64,000 nucleotides of DNA, from positions 1,302,001-1,366,000 of the forward strand of contig MARA01000010.1 of the NCBI GenBank assembly GCA_001792895.1, given 5' to 3'. Shown in pieces: positions 38,166-49,997 of the stretch. The first letter of the stretch is position 1. Each line of letters opens with the position of its first letter. Both the position numbers and the translations under genes were made by a program. Origin of the DNA: Lentinus brumalis. Taxonomy: Eukaryota; Basidiomycota; Agaricomycetes; Polyporales; Polyporaceae. Below the pieces are notes generated by a model. It saw only the letters and a list, made by a program, of their open reading frames with translations. It did no database searches and was not told where the DNA came from.

Positions 38166-39133
38166 AGGCGTTCTATACTGCTCGCCTAGATACCCCAGAA
38201 CACAGAAGGAAAGCTCATACGATGGACGATGGACACACTCATTTTAGGGCAACTACTACGCTACTTGGTCGTCTGCTATTAACTCCGTTGAAGTAATCTG
38301 CTCGCATCTGTATCATTTACATAGAGACGTACACGCTTGGCTCACGAACTTGAACCAGAGATTTAGATGTCGGACGATGGGGTTGGTTCGACTTGGCCCT
38401 TGGCCGAGTTGTGGCCGAGTATCATGCTGCGTGTCATTGGTCGAGGTAGGGAGTCTGGAGATTGAACAGTCAGATTTCCCAGGTGTGGGTAGCACTCGAC
38501 TGTGTGCGACGACTGCTGACATCGGCTGTTAGCGGAGACACTGGAGTCCGGAGGACAGAAAGAGCAGCTGCAAATGTAAGTGTGTTCTGTCCTTCTCCCG
38601 TCTTGTCTTCGAGCGCTGAGATGTTTTCATCGAACCTGATGTTCATGACGCTCAAGAACATGTCCATCTTGTGGTTCTCGTTGATGCGGAAGGCGTCTTC
38701 TCTGTACGAAGCGGTGGTGCCATTGCTGGAAAAGTCGCTCCTCCTCCTACAGCTTGCAGAAACGGCGCCGGTGCAGACTGTTCGAACCGACCTCGAGCGT
38801 CGCCGATGCACTGTTTTGAACCAGTAAGAAGTACTGGTGTTTGTATACATCACCGTACTCCCAGTTCCCGCCGTAAGAGAGATCATCGTGCTGCAGACGT
38901 GAGAATGACGTTGTGGTAGAAAGAGGTCTCTGTTTGTCATGCACTGGCAGCTGCGTCGCCTGTCGCCTGCATTGCTGCTGACTCACTCTCGGAGCTTCGG
39001 GACGAAACGTACAAAGGCGAGCAATTCACACCATCGTCTCCCACTGCAACAAGTTGCTCCGCCCACTGCTGGCACGGCGTACTTGCACTCCAGAGATCTC
39101 AAGAGACCGAGCTGTTACTACACATATCCAACC
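38166..39133. other. 968 bp intergenic with coding-like minus-strand patches
   Basis: On the minus strand, 38760-38940 (including DDLSYGGNWEYGDVYKHQYF) and 38470-38740 (including YREDAFRINENHKMDMF) read like protein, but a stop and a frame change separate them and I recognise no family. They could be a gene remnant or chance. The right end is the epoxide hydrolase promoter. Confidence 0.3.
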
Positions 39134-40754
39134 ATGTCTGCCGCCGGACCAGAGCAACCCTTCAAGCTGCACGTCTCTGACGCAGACATCGATACCCTGC
39201 ACAAGAAACTCGCCCTCGTGCGCTTCCCGGACGAACTCGACGATGCCGGCTGGAACTACGGTGTGCCACTTGCGCACGTCAAGCGGCTCGTGGAACGCTG
39301 GCAGGATGGCTTCGACTGGCGCAAGTCGGAGGATGAGATCAACAAGCTGCCGCAGTTCACGCGCGACATTCCAGTCGACGGCTTCGGCACCCTCAACATT
39401 CACTATGTGCACCAGACCAGCGAGCAGGCGAATGCGATACCGCTCTTGTTCGTCCATGGGTGTAGGTTGCAATCACTCGGCCTTCTTGCGAATATCAGCT
39501 GAAGAGGCGATATAGGGCCTGGGCATTTCCTCGAAGTGAGGAAGATACTACCGTTGCTGACGGCTCCGAGCTCTCCCGACCAGCCTAGTTTCCACGTCGT
39601 TGCCCTGAGCTTGCCTGGGTTTGGTTTCTCAGAGAACCCGAAGAAGAAGGGCTTCGCATGGCGCCAGTACGCCGAAGTGAGCTCAGTCTCCAACATAGAC
39701 TGGCTGGCGAAGCGACTGACACGCCGGTGACAGGTTGCGAACAAGCTCATGGTCAGTCTCGGATACGACGAATATGGTGAGTGACAAAGAATCGACGCTA
39801 TGTTCTCACTGATACAATGCGGCGCCTCTCACAGTCGTGCAGGGTGGCGATTGGGGGCACTATGTGGGTCTTCCCTGCAATAGCTTGTGCTAATTGTGTG
39901 TAATGATATCCCTCTAGATTGCGGGATATCTCTCCACGTATTACGCTCATACACACGTGAAAGGATGGCTGTCGAACTATACGCAGTGCGTCTACCGTTC
40001 TCAGGTTCTATGGTTATACTTGCGTCTGATTCTTCCTCTATCGCAGGGCGTTGCCTCCTACGGTGACCAAGTCCCCATGGCTTTATCTCACTCACCTTGT
40101 CACTCCGTATACAACGAAGGAAAAGGAAGGCTGGGCGAAGACTCAGAAGTTCAGGTCGCAGGGATCTGGGTATTCCACCGAACAATCGACGAAACCGCAG
40201 ACGTTGGGTTACTCTCTCGCAGATTCCCCTGTCGGCCTTCTTGCGTGGATCTACGAGAAGCTCGTCACCTGGACCGACTCGTACCCATGGGAAGACGACG
40301 AAGGTACGCTTGAGTGAATCTAGAGATGTCGAGGGTGCTAATATTCGTAGCACAGTTATCGAGTGGGTGTCGATCTACTGGTTCTCCCGTGCTGGACCTG
40401 CGGCCTCTTTGCGCATCTATAAGGAGATGACGCACAACTACACCAAACCGGCGGTTACAGGCATCGAGTGGACCTCCATTCCGCTGGGATTCTCCATATT
40501 CCCGAAGGAGCTTACGAGGGTGCCTGGAAAGTGAGTGACGTTCAACACATGCCCGCTGTGTGTGGCACTGAGCCGTTTGCCATACAAGGTGGCTGCGCAC
40601 TTTGGGGAATGTCGTGTTCGAGTCAGAGCATGAGCACGGAGGTCATTTCGCCGCTCACGAGGAACCGGAGGAACTCGTAAAAGATATCAGGGCTTTCTTC
40701 GGGAGAGGTGGTCCTGCTTTCGGGGTGGTTCCGAAGAAGAACGGGTATGCGTAG
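39134..40754 (+). CDS. epoxide hydrolase, microsomal-type N-terminal domain plus alpha/beta hydrolase
   Basis: Predicted 408 residues from exons 39134-39461, 39516-39676, 39734-39776, 39835-39863 (29 bp), 39918-39985, 40047-40303, 40356-40530 and 40589-40754; every phase fits. The N-terminal epoxide hydrolase domain ([17 protein letters not shown].., [19 protein letters not shown]) leads to the oxyanion-hole motif HGWPG, split by the first intron. LPGFGFSE follows, then the nucleophile aspartate in GGDWG within the 29 bp exon. The charge-relay histidine is in [12 protein letters not shown] and the tail is [10 protein letters not shown]. Microsomal-type enzymes open epoxides of xenobiotics or fungal metabolites with water; the substrate is unknown. 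No transmembrane anchor is obvious at the N terminus, so it may be soluble. The C-terminal acceptor CAAG|G at 40589 is slightly unusual. Confidence 0.9.
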
Positions 40755-41041
40755 GTAATGATGAAGGGACGCCTAGTGCAATTACCCTGTTACATGCATC
40801 GCGCCCCGCAGCCTACTGAATCCCAGCCGCCGCCTTGCCTCGAGTGAGTCTCCCGCTTTCGCGGTCGCGGTCACTTCCATGCTTCAGTCTTCAATACTAT
40901 ACGGAGTTGTAGTGCATGACTTGCTGGTATGAAGTGCTGCGTGACCTCCCTGAACTTGGAATGCGCCGATATGTATTCATTCACATTTGTGCTTGTGCGG
41001 AGCGAGCCTGAACATGTATGTAGTACTCTACAACCAATCCG

Positions 41042-42428
41042 CTATATGGTCGTATACCATCCTTCGAAGAAATTCTCGACCTCCCTGAAGTCTGGTCGTT
41101 CATTGGGGTCCACATGTCTGCATCTCTGTAATATGTCACTCTCTATTTCTTCCCTATCAAACAGTTCACCTAGGGCCACACCGAAAGTGTAGACCTCGCC
41201 CGCCTCGATAGCGCGAGGGACATCCTTCCAGCGACCATATGGGTAATCGCGCTGCCGCAACGGGACTAGCAGTTCTACAGACTGAGAAGCCTCGTAACGG
41301 AGTCGACCGTCATTCCCGACGACCACTGTGCAGTCGGCGAGTAGCTCTGGCGCAGCTCCTTCCTCGTTCGTGCGGCACTGCTCGAAGTCAATGAAGATGG
41401 CGTCGTCGTGCTCGTCGAGTACAACGTTGTTGAGCTTGATATCGCCATGGTAAGTATGCGCGACATGATGGATATGGCGGAGCGCGCTGGACATCTGGTA
41501 CGCCCACTTCACGCGCCGTGACAAGGCGACTGCCTCGTTATCCACCACGTCGCTGACGCATCTCCCGGGACAATATTTGAGCGCGAACCCGCATACGACA
41601 TCCTCGCCGGTGTAGTGACAAGTGATGTAAGCGAGTGGGGCGATGATGTTAGGATGTGGTTGGACTGCACGTAAGATGTCCATCTCGTGGATGACCGCCT
41701 CGCCGATGACAGACAGCCCGGACGGGGATGCCACCATAGCAAGGGTAGGCACGCACTGCGAGACTGCCAGGGTGTCATCCGGGAGAATGACGAGCACGAC
41801 ATCTCTGCTGCCCGTGCTGAAGACCTCGATTGCCCGTATGCTGGTCAGGTCGATGAAGGGAACGCTCGCGGTGGGCTGCGAAGCAGATCTGAGAGGCAAA
41901 CGTTGCAGCCACGAGATCTGAGAGTCGAGTAAGACGTCGGGGAGCCCCGGTCGTACTTTCACTGAGTCATTGGTGGAGGATACGAGGAAGACAGGGAAAT
42001 GGGGTGCCAATTGAAGATCGTGCGGGGAAAGGTTGGCCAGGGCAGGGAACACGCGCTCGAGAACGAACTGGCTGACAGAGGCACGATACGAATCGATGTC
42101 CTCGATACCACACGGATCGGCGTTCAAACGTAGGAAGGTATTCTCAATGGCCGCTGGGTACGTGCTGTTTTCAGTCAACAAGATGTGCACCATCCGGGTT
42201 CTCGCTGGAGTGTTCACTGCGGGAAATGTGCAGCGGATGGTCATGAACAGGACCGGGCAGAGTTCGTCCTCATACCCCCACTCGATGAGGTCAAACTTGA
42301 CCGGATCCGCAGTCCGACTGCTCAGCAACGACGGGGTCTCCGGAATTCGAAGCTGCATCGGAGAGCATGAGGAAGTGGGCTGCAGGAATCGATAAGTACT
42401 ACGTGAGACACACCTTTGCCAGATCCAT
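41042..42428 (-). CDS. atypical protein-kinase-like protein
   Basis: Predicted 450 residues. The main exon is 42379-41042. A first 15 bp exon (42428-42414, MDLAK) joined by a 34 bp intron is possible; the next start in frame is at 42358. The C-terminal half has kinase landmarks: HPNIIAPLAYITCHY, then the catalytic loop HGDIKLNNVVLD, which keeps the aspartate, lysine and asparagine. After it come FIDFEQC in place of DFG, VYTFGVALGELF (helix F aspartate replaced), and the closing CRHVDPNERPDF. No glycine-rich loop and no clear VAIK lysine are visible, and DFG is DFE. It may therefore be a pseudokinase or one of the divergent kinase-like families expanded in agaricomycetes. The N-terminal 200 residues are unrecognised. 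Function unknown. Confidence 0.7.
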
Positions 42429-43246
42429 GAGTGAAGAAGCAGGGGCGAGAGGAGGGCGAGAGGAAGGAAGCCAGAGTCAGTCTGAGTCTGAAGGGCTTGC
42501 GTGTGTGGGATTGTTTGGTACTGTAGGCGCGAGTCTTCACCGGCGCATGGTGGCAACACCTCTAGTCCAACCCTTCTGGGCATCAGTATCACCCTGGCTT
42601 GCAGTTGTACAGTTGTACAAGTCCGAGTCTTATAGTGGATGCTCGACGAGGATATGGGCCGATCCACCAGTGCTACGCTACATGTATAGTACTTGAAGGT
42701 CCGGTGGAACACTCTAGTACTCATGGCGTAAGTGCAGAAAACATGCCACATGTGTAGTACTTGCGGTCCCTCTGAGGGTACGTACTTGTACTTAGATGGT
42801 TGAATGCTTGTGCGAGTACCGTGTCGAGGCAGCGCTGGCCCTATGTTGAGGGGTTTGTAACAGTTGTGACATGTGTCCCATGTTTGCTCGCAGTAGTACA
42901 CGAGACGAGGCAGCACACGAGGGATTGGAGCTCTCAGATGATGATTGTAATCAGACACCGAAGTATTAGTTTCATGATGCAAGAATGTGATTGCGAGATA
43001 TACACAGATGATAATGACAAAGTCTACGTGAACAATGGACGGGGGGCATGACTATATGACTGTACGCGGCTCAACGCGACTACGCTATGGTGCGGATCCG
43101 GGAGTAGTATGTGTGATGGTGGTGGTGGTCCGTGAATGCAGCAGATGCCAGAAATGACGATGCGATGCGACGACAATGTAGTGTGTGATGCAGGCGAGAC
43201 TACCGACCGAGAACTAAGCACGACTGTACGTGTACGTATACGGATA
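42429..43246. other. intergenic upstream of the kinase-like gene
   Basis: No gene supported. A short motif TAGTACTTG followed by GGTCC occurs twice (near 42687 and 42759). This region also holds the 3' flank of the TRP-like gene. Confidence 0.45.
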
Positions 43247-45697
43247 CTATCTATACTGCCCGGGGGGGCTGTGGCGAGGGCGGGAGCGGGGGAGCGGATG
43301 CGCGTGCGGCGAGGTGGGTGGATGGGGATACGAGGGCTCTTCTAGGGGCGTAGGGAGCGACGAGGAGATGTTCCGGCTGTGGCGCTGGCCGGAGATGGGC
43401 GACGACGCGGTCGACGTCCGGTGTGTGTATGCGGGCGAGTGCAGCGCGTCCGTCATCACGGACGGCGGGCGCGAGTGCTGGAAGGACCAGCGCCGCGGGA
43501 GCGTCTCGCCGAGGGTCGTGCTTGAGGTGGAGCTCAGAGGCGTACTGGGGACTGTGCTTGGGGGTGATGGGTTATTAGGACGAGAAACAAAGTACTGCGA
43601 CGGACCAGTCCTGACTGTCGCGTTGTCCTTGCCGCGCTTCTCGAGGTCGCCGGCCTTCTCCCCGAGGGAGGGGTCGCTCGGCGGCTGTGAGGAGAGCGCG
43701 GTGTGTGCCCGTCGTCCTCCGCGGCGGCCACAGGTGACCGCGTAGACGAAGAGGCGCCAGAGGCCCATGTTGACGAGGATGTTGAAGAACATCACGACAA
43801 CTGCCGCGCCGGAGATCACGGCGCAGATGGCGCCGATCGCGACGCGCGGGATGGGCTTGACCGCGAGGGACTCTGCGAACGCAATCATCAGGCCGCTGCA
43901 CACGAGCCGGGTGAGGCAGAGGTAGCCCGCGAGCACGTCTGCGCCGCGCGTGCGATGCGGCTTGAGGATGACGAGCGAGAGGAAGAGCAGGAACTCTAGG
44001 ACGACGAAGATGATCACTTGGACCATGCCGTGCGCATGCCCAAAGGCAGTCACCAGCGCCTTGATGGTCATGACGAGGAGGAGAGGGATCACGTAGTACA
44101 CCCTGTTCGGCCGGTAGGGCGCGGTGAACGGCGCGACCGCAGACGTCGGCTCGGCGGTAGACCATTTGTGGACCGGGAGGGACGAGCGTACGGCGAAGAA
44201 GGCAGCAGGCAGGATAATGGTCGACAGGGCGACGAGGATGATAACGGAGAGGAGAATGGACAGCCAGGAGTCGCTCAAAGTCCACTGGTAGAAGGTGAAC
44301 ACGAGGATCGGCATTGCGGACACCAACGCGGCACGGATGCCCCAAGCGCGCGCGAACGAGGGATACTGCGCGCGGAAGGCGGCGATGGCAGGGTGCCTGC
44401 GACCGAACTCTGTCCGCGAGAGTGCGAAGGGGATCGCATAAGCAAGGCCGAGGGCGCCAAGGACGATCGCGGCGAAGATGAGGGCAGTGAGAAAGATGGT
44501 CATGAACGCGTTTGCGGTCGCGATGCCGATGGAATTGGTGTAGATGGGAATGCCGGCCTGCAAGACGTTGGAGGAACCGTCGGTGACGGTGGCCACGTCT
44601 CCACCGACGAGGACCTGCGGGGCAAACGCAGAACTGGAGAAGGAGCTGGCGAACCTCTCGGAGAAGCCTGCAAGGTCTGTGTGCAGGGAAGAGAGGGAGG
44701 TGGACAGGGCCTCGGGGAGGACGTAGTTGACCGAGTTGTACGGACTCAACTTACGGTTGACGAAGGAAGTCGCGCCGCTGTCGCTTGCGTTGTTCATGTC
44801 GCCGCCGGTGAGATGGCGCATGCGATTGATGGACTGCTGCATAGGGGATGTGGTAGTCACAGGGAAGAGCCCAAAAGCCCAGGCAAAGTTGAGGGTGAAG
44901 GAGCGGTAGATGGAGGGGTAGTTGAGGCCCAGAAGGCCGGAGAGGGCGACGGACTGGTAGAGAGAGAGGAGATCGATGAGACGGATGGGGGCGAGAGCAA
45001 GTGGGCCGTCAAGGACTGATTGCCAGATGGCAAGAGCGAGGGACAGAAGGGCTACACTTGCGGTGGCCCACTCTACGCCGTATTGGTGTGTCGACCAGCC
45101 GTTGGAGAGGGTAGTCTGGACGCATGCCTTGACTGCGCCGGACTTGACATCGGTGAGGGTGAGCTGAGCAAAGGCCTCTATATCGGGGATGGTATAGGCA
45201 ATGCCAGGGAGATGTGAAGCGATGTCGACGGAAGGCGGGAGGGGTATTGAATCGGCGCCGTTGAAGGTATAGAGGGGGAGTGGGCAGAGGGCGCCTCCGA
45301 AAAGGGAACAGATGTCTAAGGACACATTAACGGGGTTCATGCCGTATACGTTGAGGAAGAGGTTCGCGACGACATTTGTATTTGGGTCCTGTCCGGGATG
45401 TGAGAGGTGAGGGCAGGGAGGAGAGAAGAAGAGAACGTACGACGCTTGCTGCGGAGATATTGAAGACGATGGACTGGTTCTTGTCGTAGTAAGCGATGTC
45501 GAACTGCTCTATGAGGAGGGACTCTGGGGGTTCGCAGTAGGTGACGGAAGACGTGACTGGCAGAGAGGCTGAGGACGCGAGTGAATGGGGCAAGAGTGGA
45601 AGGACTCACAGAGAACCTTGTCGCGTGCGTGTACGAGGGCGGGGGCGAGAAGAAGAAGGGGCGCGAGAGCGCGTCGCAGCCGGGCGACGGAGAACAT
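43247..45697 (-). CDS. TRP-like membrane channel / flavin carrier protein (Flc/Pkd2 family)
   Basis: Predicted 785 residues from exons 45697-45610, 45568-45441 and 45388-43247. An N-terminal signal peptide (MFSVARLRRALAPLLLLAP) precedes an ML-like domain of about 150 residues with TYCEPP, NQSIVFNISAAS and CSLFGGALCPLP. About nine membrane segments then run from residue 180 to 590, for example VALLSLALAIWQSVL, FMTIFLTALIFAAIVLGALG, ILLSVIILVALSTIILPAAF and FNILVNMGLWRLFVYAV. A Ser/Pro-rich cytosolic tail of roughly 180 residues closes it. This order is that of fungal Flc1-3 and S. pombe Pkd2, which act in the ER, Golgi or plasma membrane in calcium signalling, FAD transport or cell-wall integrity. 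The long frame on the opposite strand is a shadow. Confidence 0.9.
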
Positions 45698-47047
45698 GAA
45701 GGGCAAGAGACGACCAGCAGGGGCTGGTGGGGGCTATATGTGGGCTGCGAGGGATGTTAGCGGGACAATGCACACGAGGACAAGGGGCAGTATTGTTGTG
45801 CGCACGCGGCCGAAGTCTATTGTGTCCTTGTTCTCTGGCGGCGGCTGTGTGGCGGGAAGAGGGTGACGGGGGTCGAGGAGAGCAGAGAGAGAGAAAAGAG
45901 CGGGATGGATGGAGCAGACACCACTGCGACGTCGACGACAGTGGGCAGCTCCTCCTCGCGCGAGTTTATCTGTTTCCATTTCCGCCTCGGCCTCGCGCTC
46001 CGTGGGCGTCTGTGGGCCTCCCCCGAACGTGTGGGGGCTGCGTGTCTGCCTCGCTCCTCCATCCATGCACCCTCATCCGCCTCGCACGATGCGCCTCGCT
46101 GCCCGCCCTCGCTGCCTTGCGTACTCCAGCCCGCCCGCCCGCGCACGACGCAGACTCGCGGTCGAGCTCGGCTTTCATGGCTGAACTGTTGGCGCTCGGC
46201 TCCTCCTCCGACGCAGACCAGCGGGCACTTGTCATCCTGTGCACGCGCGGCCACATATTCTTAGCAAGCTGCGTCTCGCCTTGCCATCTCCTCTCTCGTC
46301 CCATTCTCTCTGGCTTCACACATCTGCCGCCATGCTCCCTCGCACCATCGCTCGCCAAGCATTCTGCCCATCGCTGCCCATCGGTGGCTCATCTGCATAA
46401 GTCACAGCGCACATCCCGCTCTGCAGAGCGCGTTCTTCATGTCGACAACTGTCGTCATTACCGCGCTGTGCTGGTAGTACATATTGCCCTCCGGTGTCCG
46501 TAGTAATTCTAGACGTCCTTGAACCATCGAAGGTGTTGACAGAGAATCAGTTCCCAGAAGCCGGCATGTGTTGCGGAGCGAACCCGGACGGGCGTTGTTG
46601 AGCGCTTCTACCACTACGCGTGCGCAGATCTGGATCTTGCCTGTCTTTCGCCTTCGTGCACCGGGGGTGCTTCCCAGCAAGGCTTGCGAGATATGTCGGC
46701 GATCGCCTCGAAGCGGTCATGCAAGAGAAGTAGACGGATCCCGACTGCGACTACCAACGATTCATGTCATAGTTTTCTTGAGTCGGATTGTTGGACCTTG
46801 TGCATTCTGCGAGAGGGTCAAACACGTCGCGAAGATACTTGAAGTCAGCGTCGACTCTGAGCTCGACGCTGGCCAATGGGTGCAGAGTGCGACGGTCGAG
46901 CTCGGTCGAGAGGCAGACGCACTGTGCAATCGCGTCTTCGGCCGCAGCGTGGGAAACGATGACTCTCGGCTGCCCACCATCTCCTCCTCGTCCCCCGTCC
47001 CGGTTCCCGCTTCGTCCTCCTCCTCCTTGTCCTGCGTGGACTCCCCC
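45698..47047. other. 1.35 kb divergent region between the TRP-like gene and NMN adenylyltransferase
   Basis: Long open frames on both strands (for example 45727-46503) are a result of high GC and show no domain. It probably carries both promoters and 5' UTRs. In frame with the NMN adenylyltransferase, codons extend upstream of 47048 through a Ser/Pro-rich stretch, so a more distal start cannot be excluded. Confidence 0.4.
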
Positions 47048-48428
47048 ATGTCGTCAGACATGAACTCCTCGCCACCACCGCCCCCGGCCGTCCTCTCGTA
47101 TCCTCCAAATTACACCTTCCCGACGCACCGCCTGTCCCGCGTCCTCCGCAACCCGGACAAGCAGCCCCTCGTCCTCGTCGCCTGTGGATCCTTCAGCCCA
47201 GTCACCTACCTTCACCTCCGCATGTTCGAGATGGCCAAGGACTATGTCCGCCAAAACACCGACTTCGAGATCGTCGGCGGCTACCTCAGTCCAGTGAGCG
47301 ACCAGTACAAGAAGCCTGGCCTTCTCAGCGCACATCACCGGTAGGCATTCTTCCCTGTCCTCGGCTGCGTCCCTCCTCGTTTTCTACCCTTTGCTATCGC
47401 GTTCCTGTGTCGGTGCCTTGGTGCCCAGGGGATACTGTGCCTCGGTATCTCGGTCACGTGAGGGCCCTCGGTACTTCGGTACGCTTCTCCCAGCCTCTCG
47501 CATTATGACCGCCTTAGGTTGGTCTCAGTGCAGCGGCGAGGATCCTACGTATTCACGGCCCCTGCGCTCTCGCTCCCTCCACGAGTCTTGTGCCATCCCG
47601 CACTTCGTTCGCAGGAGCGGATGCAAGTCCATTCTCAGCTGGACGGTCGGAGTGACCGTCTTACCGGTCGCACTATCACCGTCGGTGTGGTTACAGGTTC
47701 CCGTTCGAGCCTCGTGCGCAGTCTTACGACGGTTAGCATGCCCACTGTGCGCAGAAGGATGTGTCGTGGATGCAGCTAGGGCAGCAAAGCATCCGAAACT
47801 CATCAACCTCCTTGCATCTCTTCCCGGCTGACCTGTCTTCCACAGAGTAAACATGTGTAACCTCGCCGCCGAGCAGACGTCGCAATGGCTCATGGTCGAC
47901 CCTTGGGAAGCGTTCCAGTCATACCAACGCACGGCCGTCGTGCTCGACCACTTCGAGTACGAGATCAACACGCGCCTGGGCGGGATCGCGACCGCCGACG
48001 GCGCGGAGAAGAAGCCTGCGCGGGTGATGCTCCTCGCCGGGTCAGACCTCATTGCAACGATGAGCGAGCCGGGCGTGTGGTCCGAGCCCGACCTCGACCA
48101 CATTCTCGGTCGCTACGGCGTACTCATCATCGAGCGCGCGGGCGCAGACATGGACCAGGCGATCGACAGTCTCGCACGTTGGCGCCACAACATCCATCTC
48201 ATCCACCAGCTCGTGCAGAACGACGTGTCATCGACCAAGGTCCGCTTGTTCCTCCGCCGCGGACTGAGCGTGCGGTACCTCCTCCCCGCGCCTGTCGTCG
48301 ACTACATCGAGGAGCACGGGCTGTACATGGACGACGGCCCGAATGCGAGCGCTGCGTCGGGCGCCGTGGCTGCTGAGAAGGAGAAGGGCAAGGAGAAGGA
48401 GGCGTCGACGTCGACCGCGGCGAGCTAG
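47048..48428 (+). CDS. NMA1: nicotinamide/nicotinate mononucleotide adenylyltransferase
   Basis: Joins NMN or NaMN to AMP from ATP, the last common step of NAD synthesis. Exons 47048-47340 and 47846-48428 give about 291 residues. The nucleotidyltransferase signature is LVACGSFSPVTYLHLRMFE (GxFxPxTxxHLR), then DFEIVGGYLSPVSDQYKK and LLSAHHR. The second exon has the conserved VDPWEAFQ, LLAGSDLIATM, LIIERAG and the ISSTKVR-like motif DVSSTKVRLFLRRGLSVRYL. The C terminus after YIEEHGLY is a Lys/Glu/Ala-rich tail. Protein sequence is continuous over the intron, which is 505 bp, roughly nine times the local norm. The start is the first of two nearby ATGs; 47060 would also serve. Confidence 0.92.
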
Positions 48429-48724
48429 CCGTGGCACCTCATCACATTCATCTGGAGCTTTTGCTATATCTATCTATTGATCTATTGCTGGGGCGGGTTG
48501 TACGTTCTGCTAGTAGTTACACGGGTTTCTTGTTTCGATTTTCTTAGAGACGGCAGTAGTCTGTCATGCCATGTATTGTCGCCTCAGGGCGAGGCTAAAC
48601 GCGTTGGGTACCGAGTTGCCGAGTATCGGTAGTATACGAGTACGAGCAGCGAGGAATGTTGAAGACGGACTGGAAAAGATTGTTCTGTATTGTTGCTGTG
48701 GCGTATCCTACATCTTCATAATCA

Positions 48725-49997
48725 CACTGGTCAGTCCACAACGAATGCTGCGTACATGATCCCCCTTCCAGTCGGCGACCCCAAGCACCTCGAAGGGCTG
48801 TACGTCGCGCATCGGATCGCTGAGCTCAGAGAGCATCCGGCGAAGCGAGAGACGTTGTGCACGCATTTGTCGAGCGTGACGACAGAGCGTCCGTGTCCTC
48901 GTCGTAGGAGTTGACGAACCGCTTCCCATTCCGCCGCTCGTGTACGCTGTCCTTGAGGTGCGGGTCGAGGATCTTCGTCGCATCTGTGATCATTATGGGG
49001 CCCGCGGGGCATGTGGACTAGGTCAGCTGCAAGGGGCCATTGGCACAGATCATCATGGAGACGTAGGGGAGACGTTGGGGTATGACTGGATACCGTCGAC
49101 GATAAGCCCGTAGAACGACCAATCCAACGCAAGGTCCGCGTCGCGCGACTTTGCGCAAGTACGTACTCTAGGTCTTCTACGGCGGGCGCGCAGGGCAGGG
49201 GACTTGGGACTCGTATATGCGGCGCTTGGCGTACTGGTTGAAGGGTCCCTCGGCGGCGTCCCAGCCCAGGAGAGTTGCGGACGTCGGGAGTTGCATGGGC
49301 GCAGAAGGTGCAGGAGCGAGGGTACAGTGAACGCTCCTGTGTCTGTAGGGAACATAAGCCAAGACAAGATCCCTTGAAGAGGAGAGTACTTTCAGCGCAA
49401 GCGTACGAGATGAACTCAGATAGACACTCGGGAAGGTGCGCATATGCCAGGCACGGCACTCTCGGACAACAGAGAATCGGACTCCATTGATGGAGATGCG
49501 GTCCTAGATACTCACGACGATTGTAGGCAGGAGTCCTCGATGCAGGGTACAGTTTTCGGCCAGGACAGCAGGTTTCGCTGCGTGCACGGTGCGGCAAGTT
49601 TCATCGTCCCCTTCGTAGACGGAAAAGTCCATGGTGTAATGGCCATTGATTTCGATGTCGATGAAGCACGGACTGGGTATGATATTCCTCGTCGCAGCCC
49701 GAACCTCTGAGCTCTGCTCTTCCGTCCGTCAACCAGGGGACGTACTCTGGCGCGCCGTCGTGTATCTCGAGTCAGAGAACCGTTGCAGGCGCTTGAGAAC
49801 CCACACACTCACCTCAGAATGTTCCCTCCAAGATCGATAACTCTGTCCAGTCTCCCCTGTGAAGAAGGTGCTCTACGAGTCGAGATGACGCCGCGCCGCT
49901 CGTCGATCCCAATGTCCTTTTCGACGAGCGTGTCGTCTTCTTGGGAAAGCAAACAGTCCCGGACGTAAAACAGATCAGGCCGTTGGGGGACGTCATG
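48725..49997 (-). pseudogene. N-acetylglucosamine-6-phosphate deacetylase pseudogene (NagA family)
   Basis: Fragments in family order on the minus strand: DTLVEKDIGIDERRGVI and RVIDLGGNIL (49960-49815), CFIDIEINGHYTMDFSVYEG (49670-49600), LLGWDAAEGPF (about 49270-49230), FYGLIVDGIQSYPN (49120-49080), TDATKILDPHLKDSVHE (about 48990-48940), then VTLDKCVHNVSRFAGCSL and RCATYSPSRCLG (48880-48775). The frame changes several times, a stop follows the AEGPF exon, and the usual 200 residues between AEGPF and the LIVDGI block are reduced to about 40. The catalytic and metal-binding core, including the GHS and LFNAM regions, is therefore missing. GWHAEGPF has become GWDAAEGPF. The intact enzyme would deacetylate GlcNAc-6-phosphate in chitin-sugar catabolism. 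Too damaged to be explained by base-call errors. Confidence 0.8.

Noticed and set aside
42429..42982. N-terminal extension of the kinase-like frame to 42982
   Set aside because: The upstream open frame crosses likely intergenic DNA with no resemblance to the protein, and a short spliced start at 42428 or an ATG at 42358 is more plausible.
44018..45019. 333-codon plus-strand open frame
   Set aside because: It is antisense to the TRP-like membrane gene and has extreme Gly/Glu/Arg/Asp composition; a shadow of GC-rich coding sequence.
45727..46503. 258-codon plus-strand open frame between the TRP-like gene and NMN adenylyltransferase
   Set aside because: No domain, Cys/Arg/Pro-rich composition, overlapping frames on all strands; a GC artefact in a promoter region.
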